A DNA stretch of 45,566 nucleotides from Pseudomonadota bacterium (lineage in GTDB: Bacteria > Pseudomonadota > Gammaproteobacteria > Burkholderiales > Burkholderiaceae_C), in assembly GCA_021805825.1 (NCBI GenBank), contig JAJZEC010000028.1:1-45566 (forward strand), written 5' to 3'. Below the pieces are notes generated by a model. The model saw only the letters and a list, made by a program, of their open reading frames with translations. It made no database searches and was not told the DNA's origin. Each line of letters opens with the position of its first letter. Within the stretch, counting starts at the first letter, position 1. A program made the position numbers and the translations under genes. Shown piece by piece: positions 25,166 through 34,132 of the stretch.

Positions 25166-26421
25166 CCGATTTCCTGCTTGCCGCCACGCTGCTGACCGCG
25201 GTCGTGCTGGCCATCCTGGTGCTGCCGCTGGCGCGACGGAAGCATGCCTCCGGAGTCGATCGCGCCGCCCTCAACGCCCGCCTGCTGCGCGACGACATGG
25301 CGGCGCTGGAGCGCGAGCGCGCGAGCCTCGGCGAGGCGGAATACCAGCGCGCACGCGAGGAGCTGGCGCGTCGGGTGATCGCCGACACCGCGCCGGTGCC
25401 GACGGCGTTGCGCGCCACGGGCGCCTTGCCGACCGTCGTCGGCCTGTTGCTGGGCCTACCGCTGTGCGCCGGCCTGCTGTATGAACTCTTCGGCACCCCG
25501 GCGGCGCTGGCCGCTCCGCGCCCGGCCGCCAGCGTGGCCGCGCAAGGCACCGCACCCGCGACCACGTCCCAGGTGCAGGGCATGGTGGCGTCGCTGGCTG
25601 CCAGGCTGGCCGCGCACCCCGACGATCCCGCAGGCTGGGCGATGCTCGGTCGCTCCTACGGCGTACTGGGTCAATTCGGCAAGGCGGCCGATGCCTATGC
25701 GCATGTCGGGCCGCAGCTGGAGCACCATGCGCGCTGGCTGGCCGAGTACGCCGACGCGCTGGCCATGACCAACAACGGAAGCCCGCTGGGCAAGCCCGAG
25801 CGCCTTGCGCGCCAGGCCCTGGCCATCAACCCGAACAACCTGCTGGCGCTGATGCTCGCCGGCTATGGCGCCGCCATGCGCGGGGACGACCGTGGCGCGC
25901 TGCCCCTGCTGGAGCGGGCCAGCGGCGAGGTGGCCGCGGGATCCGAGGACGCTGCCTTCCTCCAGCATGTCATCGCCCAGGTGCGCAAGCGCATGGGACT
26001 GACCGCCGAGGAGAATGGAGCGCCCATGCCGGGCACGACGGCCAAGGCGGCCCCGACCCCCGCACCGGCGGCCGCGCGCGGCAGCCATGTGGTGCTGGTG
26101 CGGGTGCAGGTGCGCGTCGCGCCGGCGCTGCGCGCGCAGGCGGCCGGCCGCACCCTGTTCGTCATCGCCCGCCTGCCGGGGCAGGGCATGCCGCTGGCAG
26201 CGGTCAAGCGAGCCGGCGCGGTGCTGCCCCTGCAGGTGCAGCTCACCGACGCCGATGCCATGGATCCCTCGCACCCCTTGTCGGCGGTGCGCCAGATGCA
26301 GGTCGAGGCGCGGCTGTCGGCCACCGGGGACGCCATGCCGGCCAGCGGCGACCTGTACGGAACCGCCAGCGTCACCCAGGGCGGCAGCGTCGAGGTGCTC
26401 ATCGACCGCCGTCGGCCCTGA
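25162..26421 (+). CDS. ccmI: CcmI/CycH, TPR apocytochrome-binding protein
   Basis: The 419-residue protein has two hydrophobic segments at the N-terminus (about 4-24 and 90-110) with a coiled-coil cytoplasmic loop between. A periplasmic TPR region at about 150-280 (PDDPAGWAMLGRSYGVLGQFGKAADAYAHV) binds apocytochrome C-termini. A C-terminal domain at about 310-419 holds the ARGSHVVLVRVQVRV segment typical of CcmI. It completes the ccm operon and overlaps ccmH by four bases. Nothing unusual is seen besides low-complexity Ala/Pro between domains. Confidence 0.93.
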   Translation: MTDFLLAATLLTAVVLAILVLPLARRKHASGVDRAALNARLLRDDMAALERERASLGEAEYQRAREELARRVIADTAPVPTALRATGALPTVVGLLLGLPLCAGLLYELFGTPAALAAPRPAASVAAQGTAPATTSQVQGMVASLAARLAAHPDDPAGWAMLGRSYGVLGQFGKAADAYAHVGPQLEHHARWLAEYADALAMTNNGSPLGKPERLARQALAINPNNLLALMLAGYGAAMRGDDRGALPLLERASGEVAAGSEDAAFLQHVIAQVRKRMGLTAEENGAPMPGTTAKAAPTPAPAAARGSHVVLVRVQVRVAPALRAQAAGRTLFVIARLPGQGMPLAAVKRAGAVLPLQVQLTDADAMDPSHPLSAVRQMQVEARLSATGDAMPASGDLYGTASVTQGGSVEVLIDRRRP

Positions 26422-26494
26422 GGCCCGCGAGCCGGAGGGCACGAACGGCCGGCAGTACACTGCCCGGACCCTTCGCCCCGCCGGCGCGCGCCAC

Positions 26495-27511
26495 GTGACC
26501 CACCCCCCGCCCGAAAGCCTCGACACCCCCTACGCCGACCTCGACCCGCAGCGCGTGCTGGACGCCGTCGACAGCGTCGGCCTGCGCTGCGACGGAAGCC
26601 TGCTGCAGCTCAACAGTTTCGAGAACCGCGTCTACCTGCTCGGTCTGGACGATGGCGGGCAGCTGGTGGCCAAGTTCTATCGCCCGCGGCGCTGGAGCGA
26701 CGAGGCGATCCTCGAGGAGCACGCCTTCTGCCTGGAGCTGGAGCAGGAGGAGGTTCCCGCGGTGCCGCCGCTGGCCTTCGGCGGACGCACCCTGCACCAT
26801 GCGGGCGGCCATCGTTTCGCCTTGTTTCGGCGGCAGCGGGGCAGGGCGCCCGAACTGGAGCAGGAACAGACGCTGGAATGGCTGGGGCGCTTCCTCGGCC
26901 GGCTGCACGCCGTCGGGCAGCGCGCGGCGTACCGCGCGCGCCCGGCGCTGGATCCGCGCAGCTTCGGTTTCGAGCCGCGCGACTGGATCGTCGCCAGCGA
27001 CTGGCTGCCGCCCGAGGTGCGCGCATCCTGGATCGATGCCTCCACGCGAGCGCTCGAGGAGGTGCAACGGGTCTGGCAGGGCGCGGGCCGGGTGCGCAGC
27101 CTGCGGCTGCACGGCGACTGCCATGCCGGCAACCTGCAGTGGAGCGAGCAGGGACCGTACTTCGTCGACTTCGACGACAGCCGCAGCGGGCCGGCGGTGC
27201 AGGATCTGTGGATGCTGTTGTCGGGTGACCCGGCGCAGGCGCGCGAGCAGCTGTGCGCGCTGTTGCGTGGCTACCGCATGTTCGCCGAGTTCGACCCGCG
27301 CGAGCTGCAGCTGGTGGAGGCGCTGCGCACCCTGCGCCTGCTGCACTACAGCGCGTGGATCGCGCGCCGCTGGAACGACCCGGCCTTTCCGGCGGGCTTT
27401 CCCTGGTTCGGCGATGCGCGCTACTGGCAGCAGCGCGTGGTCGAGCTGCGCGACCAGGTCGAGCTGATGCGCCAGCCCCCGCCGTGGCTGGCACCGGCGG
27501 GCCTGGCCTGA
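26495..27511 (+). CDS. srkA: SrkA (YihE/RdoA-family) stress response kinase
   Basis: The 338-residue cytoplasmic kinase is collinear with E. coli SrkA (328). The conserved segments include LNSFENRVYLLGL, KFYRPRRWSD and ILEEHAFCLELE, the catalytic LHGDCHAGNL (Asp near residue 208), FVDFDDSRSGPAVQDLWML and WNDPAFPAGFPWF. SrkA counteracts Cpx/MazEF-linked stress death in E. coli and phosphorylates Ser/Thr in vitro. The start is GTG 26495, the only start before the conserved region. A -10-like TACACT at 26456-26461 suggests its own promoter, separate from ccm. Confidence 0.9.
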   Translation: MTHPPPESLDTPYADLDPQRVLDAVDSVGLRCDGSLLQLNSFENRVYLLGLDDGGQLVAKFYRPRRWSDEAILEEHAFCLELEQEEVPAVPPLAFGGRTLHHAGGHRFALFRRQRGRAPELEQEQTLEWLGRFLGRLHAVGQRAAYRARPALDPRSFGFEPRDWIVASDWLPPEVRASWIDASTRALEEVQRVWQGAGRVRSLRLHGDCHAGNLQWSEQGPYFVDFDDSRSGPAVQDLWMLLSGDPAQAREQLCALLRGYRMFAEFDPRELQLVEALRTLRLLHYSAWIARRWNDPAFPAGFPWFGDARYWQQRVVELRDQVELMRQPPPWLAPAGLA

Positions 27512-27560
27512 GGGCTCCACCCGCGCCGCGCGAGGCCGCGGCGCGCGGCGCTGCCTTTCC

Positions 27561-27592
27561 TACAATGGGCAGCCTTCGGCATCGCTGCCCAT
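27561..27592 (+). promoter_or_regulatory. -10-like TACAAT and 9-bp inverted repeat reaching into the start codon
   Basis: TACAAT at 27561-27566 looks like a -10 element. ATGGGCAGC at 27565-27573 and GCTGCCCAT at 27584-27592 are perfect inverted repeats with a 10-nt spacer, and the right arm includes the first two bases of the ATG at 27591. If transcription starts near 27574 only the right arm is transcribed; if from further upstream, the hairpin would occlude the start. Confidence 0.4.
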
Positions 27593-27812
27593 GTACGCCT
27601 TCATCCTGTCCGCGCTGGCCTATCCCTTCGTCGCCTGGTGGTTGCACCGGCGGCTGGAGGATTGGCTGGAGCCCGGCATGCTGCGGCGGCTGCTGGTCTT
27701 CCTGCTGGCCAGCATCGCCTGCTGGATGCTGAGCAGCGCCATCGACTGGATGTTCCCCGGGCAGGCCATCCACCTGCTGGGTGCGATGCAGCAGGGCGTT
27801 CCCCGCGCCTGA
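27591..27812 (+). CDS. Small membrane protein of unknown function
   Basis: The 73-residue product is almost entirely hydrophobic, with two predicted helices (about 3-19, FILSALAYPFVAWWLHRR region, and 34-55, LLVFLLASIACWMLSSAI). A basic loop lies between them. No family is recognised. It has a -10-like element upstream but no Shine-Dalgarno sequence. It lies between srkA and the macA-type gene, with the same orientation. Confidence 0.55.
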   Translation: MYAFILSALAYPFVAWWLHRRLEDWLEPGMLRRLLVFLLASIACWMLSSAIDWMFPGQAIHLLGAMQQGVPRA

Positions 27813-27882
27813 GGCGGCAGCTGCGGTCGGCTGCTGATGTGCGTCAACGCGCCCCCCCGGGCCGGTGGCGTACAAGGGGTGC

Positions 27883-29082
27883 ATGGTCAGCTTCCTGCAC
27901 GAGGCGTGGTGGCCGCGGCGGTCGGCCGTGGCCTGGATCGCGGCGCTGATCCTGCTGTCGGCACTGGGTGCCGGGGCACGGTGGATGGGCCGCCGCCAGC
28001 CGCCGCCGAACTACCTGACCGCGCCCGCCGGGCGCGGCCTGGTGGCGCGCGCGATCAGCGCCACCGGAAGCGTCAACCCCGTGATGACGGTGATCGTCGG
28101 CTCCTACGTGTCGGGCGTGGTGCAGGCGCAGTACTGCGACTTCAATACCCGCGTGCGCAAGGGGCAGTTGTGCGCGCGCATCGATCCACGGCCGTACCAG
28201 ACCGTGGTCGACGAGAACAGCGCGCAACTGGCGGTGGCGCGCGCGCAGTTGCGCAAGGATCGGGCGAACCTCGACTACGCGGCGATCAACCAGCGGCGCC
28301 AGGCCTCGCTGGTCGGTCGCGGAGTGGTGTCGCAGGACACCGTCGATGCCGCGCGCAACGCCCTGCGACAGGCGCAGGCCCAGGTGCTGCTCGATGCCGC
28401 GGCGGTGCGCGAGCGCGAGGCCGCGCTGGAGGCCGCGCGGGTGAACCTGGGCTACACCGCGATCGTCTCCCCGGTGGACGGCACCGTGGTCTCGCGCAAC
28501 ATCACCATCGGGCAGACGGTGGCGGCGAGCTTCCAGACGCCGACGCTGTTCCTCATCGCCACCGATCTCACGCGCATGCAGGTCGACGCCAATGTCAGCG
28601 AAAGCGATATCGGCAGCGTGCGCGACGGCCAGCGCGCCCGCTTCACGGTCGAGGCCTACCCCGGGCGCAGCTTCGACGCGCGGGTGGTGCAGGTGCGCCA
28701 GGCGCCGCAGTCGGTGCAGAACGTCATCACCTACGACGTGGTGCTGGCGGTCGACAACCCCGCGCTGCTGCTCAAGCCGGGCATGACCGCCACCGTCAGC
28801 ATCGTCACCGCGGAGCGCCGCGACGTGCTGCGGGTTCCCGACCAGGCGCTGCGCTTCCAGCCGGCGGGCGCGCCCGCGCCCGGCAACGGCGCGGCGCAGC
28901 GGGTGTGGGTGCTGCGCGACGGCCGGCCGCAGGCCGTGGCCGTGCGTATCGGCCTGGACGACGAAAGCTACGCCGAAGTCACGGCTGGCGCGTTGCGGGC
29001 CGGCGATCGCGTGATCCTCGGCGAGCAGCGCGCGGATGCCGCGAGCGCCGGGGGCGGCTCGCTGCTGCGCCTGCGTCTGTAG
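27883..29082 (+). CDS. macA: MacA-like periplasmic adaptor of an ABC efflux pump
   Basis: The 399-residue membrane-fusion protein is anchored by one N-terminal helix. It has split biotinyl-lipoyl-like segments, the first near VGSYVSGVVQAQYCDFNTRV and the second near LGYTAIVSPVDGTVVSRNI, which flank a long alpha-hairpin rich in Ala/Gln. Beta-barrel and membrane-proximal domains follow. It bridges the MacB-like transporter at the inner membrane and the outer-membrane channel encoded just downstream. The start is ATG 27883, with AGGGG just upstream; an in-frame GTG at 27865 adds six residues. The exported substrate is unknown (macrolides, siderophores, peptides or lipids are known for MacAB relatives). 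Confidence 0.88.
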   Translation: MVSFLHEAWWPRRSAVAWIAALILLSALGAGARWMGRRQPPPNYLTAPAGRGLVARAISATGSVNPVMTVIVGSYVSGVVQAQYCDFNTRVRKGQLCARIDPRPYQTVVDENSAQLAVARAQLRKDRANLDYAAINQRRQASLVGRGVVSQDTVDAARNALRQAQAQVLLDAAAVREREAALEAARVNLGYTAIVSPVDGTVVSRNITIGQTVAASFQTPTLFLIATDLTRMQVDANVSESDIGSVRDGQRARFTVEAYPGRSFDARVVQVRQAPQSVQNVITYDVVLAVDNPALLLKPGMTATVSIVTAERRDVLRVPDQALRFQPAGAPAPGNGAAQRVWVLRDGRPQAVAVRIGLDDESYAEVTAGALRAGDRVILGEQRADAASAGGGSLLRLRL

Positions 29083-29095
29083 CCCGGGGTCGGCG

Positions 29096-31237
29096 ATGGG
29101 CGAACCGGTCATCGAACTGCGCGACGTCACCCGCATCTACCGTGCCGGCGACAGCGCCTTGCGCGCCCTCGATGGCGTCAGTCTGCGCATCGAGCGCGGG
29201 GAGTTCGTCGCCATCATGGGGTCTTCGGGTTCGGGCAAGTCCACGCTGATGCACCTGTGCGGCTGCCTGGATCGGGTCAGCGGTGGCAGCTACCACTTCG
29301 AGGGTGTCGACGTGGCCACGCTGGCCGAGCCGCAATTGGCGAGACTGCGCGGCGAGCGCATCGGCTTCGTGTTCCAGAGCTTCAACCTGCTGGCGCGCAC
29401 CAGCGCGCTGGACAACGTGGCGCTGCCGCTGCTGTACGGCCGTGTGGGCCCGGGGCGACGCAGCGAGCGCCTGCAGCGCGCGCGCCAGTCGCTGGCGCGC
29501 CTGGGGTTGGCCGGGCGTGAGCACAATACGCCGGGGCAGCTCTCCGGGGGCCAGCAGCAGCGCGTGGCCATCGCGCGCGCGCTGATCAATCAGCCGCCGC
29601 TCCTGCTGGCCGACGAGCCTACCGGCAACCTCGACACCCGGAACGCGCACGACATCATGCGCATCCTGCGCGCGTTGAACCGCGAGGAGTCGCTGACGGT
29701 GGTCGTGGTGACCCACGAGAGCGACGTCGCCGCCTACGCCGGGCGCATCATCACCATGCGCGACGGGCGCATCGTCTCCGATCGGCGCAACCCGCATCCC
29801 GCCGAGGTTGCGCCGACGACCATCGGCGCCGAAGCCGCGGCGGCCCCTGCGCCGATGGCGAGACCGGCTGCGGCGGCGGGCGGCTCCGGGGCCTTTGCCG
29901 GCATGGTGCTGAGCGCGGCCGCGCAGGCCATCCTGCGCAACAAGATGCGCTCGGCGCTGACCATGCTCGGAGTGTTCATCGGCGTGGCGGCGCTCATCGT
30001 CATGGTCGCCGTCGGGCAGGGAGCGAATGCCGCCGTGCGCAGGCAGATCGAGAGCCTGGGCACCAACCTGCTGGTCGTGGTTCCCGGGGCGACCACGCGG
30101 GCCGGGGTGCGCGCCGGCTTCGGCAGCGCATCCACGCTGACGCTGGCCGATGCGCAAGCGCTGCGTCACGAGGCCTCCGCGGTGGCTCGCACCGCCTGCA
30201 TGATCCGGCAACTCGGGCAGGTGCAGTACGCCGGCAACAACTGGAGCACCAGCATCCAGGGCGTGACCCCGGCCTACCTGCCGATGACCAACTGGCAGAT
30301 CGCGGCCGGCCGCGGACTGCAGCCGGCCGACGAAAGCGCGGCGGCGATGGTCGCGGTGATCGGCCAGACGGTGGCGCGCGAGCTCTTCGGGCCCTACGAG
30401 AACCCGCTGGGCGCGCACATGCTGGTGCGGGGGCGCAGCGTGCGCGTCGTCGGACTGCTCGCCGCCAAGGGCCAGACGCCCTTCGGCCAGGATCAGGACG
30501 ATCTCGTCATGCTGCCCCTCAGCGCGGCGCAGCAGAAGGTGCTCGGCGTGGCCGCGCCGGCGGCGGCGCAATCGGTGGCGGTGACCGTGCTGGCCGGCGC
30601 CAGCGCGCCGGTGAACAACACGGCGGCCGCCTTCGCGTCGCCGCCCAATCCCTACAACATCCCGCCGCGGCTGGTGGGCTACGTGAACACCATTTTCGTG
30701 CAGGCTGCCAGCCCGCAGCAGGTGCCGCTGGCCATGCGCCAGGTCACCGAGGTGCTGCGACGGCGGCACCGCATCCGCGCCGGCGACACCCCCGACTTCT
30801 CGGTGCGCAACCTCAGCCAGATCGCGCAGACGGCGCAAAACTCCTCGGCGGTCATGGCCGCGCTGCTGGCTGTCGTGGCCTCGATTTCCTTGCTGGTCGG
30901 CGGCATCGGCATCATGAACATCCTGCTCGTTTCGGTCACCGAGCGAACGCGCGAGATCGGTCTGCGCATGGCCATCGGCGCACGCCGGCTGCACGTACTG
31001 CTGCAGTTCCTGGCCGAGGCGGTGTTCCTCAGCTCCAGCGGCGGACTGGCAGGCATCGCCTGCGGCGTGCTGGCCGCGGCCGCGGTGTCCGCGGTCGCGC
31101 ATTGGCCAACGCTGCTGTCGGCGGCATCGATGGCCGGGGGCTTCGGCTTCGCCGCCGGCGTGGGCATCTTCTTCGGCTACTACCCGGCGCGCAAGGCCGC
31201 GCGCCTGGATCCGATAGCCGCGCTGCGCTATGAGTAG
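29096..31237 (+). CDS. macB: MacB-like ABC transporter (ATPase fused to permease)
   Basis: The 713-residue protein has an N-terminal ABC ATPase: Walker [10 protein letters not shown], signature [15 protein letters not shown] and Walker [13 protein letters not shown]. After an Ala/Pro linker comes a MacB permease with one helix near 285-305 ([20 protein letters not shown]), a large periplasmic domain and three C-terminal helices ending in [21 protein letters not shown]. This is the standard MacB mechanotransmission topology. It begins 13 bp after macA and overlaps the outer-membrane factor gene by 8 bp, forming a tripartite efflux operon. Confidence 0.93.
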   Translation: MGEPVIELRDVTRIYRAGDSALRALDGVSLRIERGEFVAIMGSSGSGKSTLMHLCGCLDRVSGGSYHFEGVDVATLAEPQLARLRGERIGFVFQSFNLLARTSALDNVALPLLYGRVGPGRRSERLQRARQSLARLGLAGREHNTPGQLSGGQQQRVAIARALINQPPLLLADEPTGNLDTRNAHDIMRILRALNREESLTVVVVTHESDVAAYAGRIITMRDGRIVSDRRNPHPAEVAPTTIGAEAAAAPAPMARPAAAAGGSGAFAGMVLSAAAQAILRNKMRSALTMLGVFIGVAALIVMVAVGQGANAAVRRQIESLGTNLLVVVPGATTRAGVRAGFGSASTLTLADAQALRHEASAVARTACMIRQLGQVQYAGNNWSTSIQGVTPAYLPMTNWQIAAGRGLQPADESAAAMVAVIGQTVARELFGPYENPLGAHMLVRGRSVRVVGLLAAKGQTPFGQDQDDLVMLPLSAAQQKVLGVAAPAAAQSVAVTVLAGASAPVNNTAAAFASPPNPYNIPPRLVGYVNTIFVQAASPQQVPLAMRQVTEVLRRRHRIRAGDTPDFSVRNLSQIAQTAQNSSAVMAALLAVVASISLLVGGIGIMNILLVSVTERTREIGLRMAIGARRLHVLLQFLAEAVFLSSSGGLAGIACGVLAAAAVSAVAHWPTLLSAASMAGGFGFAAGVGIFFGYYPARKAARLDPIAALRYE

Positions 31238-32651
31238 GCGCGCCCAGCGCTGGCGCCGGTTGGCCGTCGTCCTCGCGCTCGGCCTGACCGGCTGTGCGGT
31301 CGGGCCCGATTACCGCGCTCCGGCGCCACCGACGGTTGCGGGCTATCTCCCCGGCCCGCCGCGTCTGCCCGGTGCCGGAGCCTCCGAGCCGGCGCAGCGC
31401 ATGCTGCCGGCGGCAGCGCTGCCTGCTCGCTGGTGGAGCCGCTTCGGCTCGCGCAGGCTCGATGCCACGGTGCGGCTGGCGCTTCGCGCCAGCCCGAGCC
31501 TGCAGCAGGCGCAGGCCGTGTTGCTGCAGGCGCGGGCCGCGGTGGACGTGGCCCGCGGCGGTCTGGCGCCGCAGCTCGATGGCCAGGCATCGATCCAGCG
31601 CGGCAGCGCCACGTCGGGCGCGCCTGCGGCGTGGCTGTACGCGGCCGGCCCACTGGTCAGCTACGCGCCCGACGCTTTCGCAGGCGCGCGGCGACTGGTC
31701 GAGCAGCGCCTGGCGCAGGCCGCGGAGCAAGGCCACCAGCGCGACGCCGCGCGCCTGGCGCTTTCGGGGCAGGTCGTGGCGCAGGCCATCGATGCCGCCG
31801 CGGCGCGCGAGCAGTTGCGCGCGCTGGCTCAGGTGCTCGACGCCGATCAGCGCGGGCTCGATCTGGTGCAACTGGCGTGGCGCGCCGGGCGCGCCTCGCG
31901 TGCCGACTGGGTCAGTGCGCGCAGCCAGCTGGCTGCCGACCAGGCGCTGCGCGCGCCCTTGCTGCAGCAACTCGCGCTGGCCAATGACGCGCTGGCCCGC
32001 CTGGTCGGCAGCACCGTCGCCAGCTGGCGGCCCCCGGTGTTCGACCTCGAGGATCTGCACCTGCCGCTGGCCCTGCCGCTGGTCGTGCCTTCGCAACTGG
32101 CGCGCGCACGGCCCGACATCGCTGCGTCCGCGTCGGCGCTGCACGCCGCCAGCGCAGCGATCGGCGTGGCCGCGGCCGACCTGTATCCGCGGATCACGCT
32201 GAGCGCGCAATGGAGCGCGCAGTCGACGAGCCTGGGCGCGCTGTTCGCCGGTGGCACCGGCTGGGGCGTGTCCGCGCTGCTGTCAGCGCCGCTGTGGCAT
32301 GGCGGCGCGCTGCGTGCGCAGCGCCGCGTCGCCGAGCAGGCCTACGCGGCGCAGCTCGCGCTGTATCGGCAGACCGTGTTGCTGGCCTTCAACCAGATCG
32401 CCGACGTGCTGCAGGCGCTGGCCCACGATGCCCAGTTGCTGCAGGCGCAGCAAGTGGCTCTGCGCAGCGCGGACGAGGCCCTGCGCCTGCAGCGCCAGGC
32501 CTACGCGGCCGGCGCGGCCGACCTGCTGCAGGTACTGAGCGCGCAGCGCGCCTTCGCGCAGGCACGTCTGGCCTATGCACGGGTTCGCGCGCAGCGCTTT
32601 GCCGACACCGCGCAATGGTTCACTGTAATGGGGGCTGTGCCAGCATCGTGA
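31230..32651 (+). CDS. OprM/NodT-family outer-membrane efflux lipoprotein
   Basis: The 473-residue protein has a lipoprotein signal with lipobox LTGC (VVLALGLTGCAVGPDYRAP), the CAVGPDY start being diagnostic of the NodT/OprM branch of TolC-like channels. The two-fold repeated Ala/Gln/Leu-rich helices and the SAQWSAQS- and AYAAGAADLLQVLSAQRAF-type segments fit the outer-membrane efflux protein fold. It is the third gene of the macAB-like operon, with the start codon inside the macB 3' end. It should form the exit duct of that pump. Confidence 0.92.
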   Translation: MSRRAQRWRRLAVVLALGLTGCAVGPDYRAPAPPTVAGYLPGPPRLPGAGASEPAQRMLPAAALPARWWSRFGSRRLDATVRLALRASPSLQQAQAVLLQARAAVDVARGGLAPQLDGQASIQRGSATSGAPAAWLYAAGPLVSYAPDAFAGARRLVEQRLAQAAEQGHQRDAARLALSGQVVAQAIDAAAAREQLRALAQVLDADQRGLDLVQLAWRAGRASRADWVSARSQLAADQALRAPLLQQLALANDALARLVGSTVASWRPPVFDLEDLHLPLALPLVVPSQLARARPDIAASASALHAASAAIGVAAADLYPRITLSAQWSAQSTSLGALFAGGTGWGVSALLSAPLWHGGALRAQRRVAEQAYAAQLALYRQTVLLAFNQIADVLQALAHDAQLLQAQQVALRSADEALRLQRQAYAAGAADLLQVLSAQRAFAQARLAYARVRAQRFADTAQWFTVMGAVPAS

Positions 32652-32875
32652 TGGTGTACAGGATCCTGGAGGCGCAGGATTCGTTGGTCTTGCTTCGACT
32701 CTGCGATACTTCGTGCGCTGGTGCGCCGTCGCCGCACACGCGGCGCACGCCGGAGCGATGGCGCACCCGGCTTCGTGCATCACGTGCCACCAGGGCCTGC
32801 CTGTGCCAACGTGGTGGTCTCGCCGATCGAGAGCACGCCACGCGGCCCTGCGCTTTTCGGGAATGCTTGCGCACC

Positions 32876-34126
32876 ATGACGACGGTGGAAATCCCTGCTT
32901 CGGCGGCACGGCCGCGTTTGCGGGTGCTGTACCTCGAGCCGGATCCGGAGGGCGGCGATCGCACGCGACGGCATCTGTGCGGCCAGGCCCCGCACATCGA
33001 CCTGCGCGTGGTCGCCGAACCACCGCCGGCGCAGGGCGATTCCGGGGACGCCTTCGACGTGCTGCTGCTGCATCCGCGCCGGGCCGGGGAGGACGCGCTG
33101 CGGGAGCTCGATCTGCTGCGCGCCCGGCTCGGTCGGGAGCTTCCTGCGGTGGTGCTGGTCGAGCAGGAGGATGCGCAGGAGGTCGAGCGCATCCGGCTCC
33201 ACCCTGGCGGGGTCGACTGCCTCGCCGCGCATGCGGGCTACCTGCGGGATCTGCCGGCCGCGCTGCAGCGGGCCTACGACCAGGCCGAGGTGGCGCGCGA
33301 TCGCCTGAAGCTTCGGCAGACCTCGCAGCGACTGGAGCATGTGCTGGCCATCAGCCCGACCATCCTGTACACCCTGGCGCTGGACGGCGAGGCGGTCGCC
33401 GCGACCTGGGTCAGCGGCAACATCGAGCGTCTGATGGGCTTCACGCCGGAGCAGGCGCTGGCACCGGGCTGGTGGCTCGACCGCGTGCATCCGGAAGATC
33501 GCCAGCGCGCGTTGCAGGGCCACTCGATGCTGCGCGACGCCGGCGCGGTGGAACAGGTCTACCGCGTCTTCGACGGCGCCGGGCGCCTGCGCTGGATCCG
33601 CGACGAGCTGCGCGTGGCCGGCGCCGAAGGCGACGGCGCGCGCACGGCCATCGGCGCCTGGCAGGACATCACCGGCCAGAAACTCGACGAGCTGATGCAG
33701 CAGGTGCGCATCGAGGTGCTGGACGGCCTGAACCTCGGCCGCGACCTCGGCGACATCCTGCTGCTGATCGTCAAGCGCCTGGAGCACGCCTACCCGGACA
33801 TGCTGGTGTCCATCCTGCTGCGCGACGCCAGCGACGGCAGGCTCTACACCGGCTGCGCGCCGAGTCTGCCGCAGGACTACAACGCCGCGGTCGATGGCCT
33901 CGAGCCGGCGGTCGGCCATGGATCCTGCGGCTCCTCGGCGGCGCTGGGAACGCGGGTGATCGTCGAGGACATCGAACACCACCCGTACTGGGAACCGTAT
34001 GCGCATATCGCGCGCGCGGCCGGGCTGGCGGCATGCTGGTCGACCCCGTTCAAGGATCAGCATGGCCAGATCCTCGGCACCTTCGGCATCTACTACCGGC
34101 GTCCGCGCAGTCCGGAAGACTCGTAG
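32876..34126 (+). pseudogene. N-terminal half (receiver-like, PAS, GAF) of an amber-interrupted cyclic-di-GMP protein
   Basis: The 416-codon open frame begins at ATG 32876 and ends in TAG at 34124-34126. It holds a degenerate receiver domain (about 15-130; the phospho-acceptor position in DVLLLHPR is His66 instead of Asp), a PAS domain (about 155-280, with FTPEQALAPGWWLDRVHPED and WQDITGQK) and most of a GAF domain (about 290-416). The GAF domain stops mid-way: after YYRRPRSPEDS the frame resumes without shift as LRVIDEFARMAGLAVERA, the normal GAF C-terminus. One base change from GAG or CAG to TAG explains this. It is thus a probable nonsense-interrupted gene, or a sequencing error. The upstream 224 bp contain no clear promoter. 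Confidence 0.75.
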
Positions 34127-34132
34127 CTGCGG

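Noticed and set aside
32713-32820. A CXXCH-like heme motif (CITCH) after a short hydrophobic stretch in the frame beginning at 32713
   Set aside because: The frame overlaps the cyclic-di-GMP gene for most of its length, there is no usable signal peptide and the region is upstream non-coding sequence of that gene; a chance match.
34124-34126. Programmed recoding of the amber codon (pyrrolysine or regulated readthrough)
   Set aside because: No recoding element or pylT/pylS-type genes are visible and a simple one-base change explains it; kept only as a possibility.
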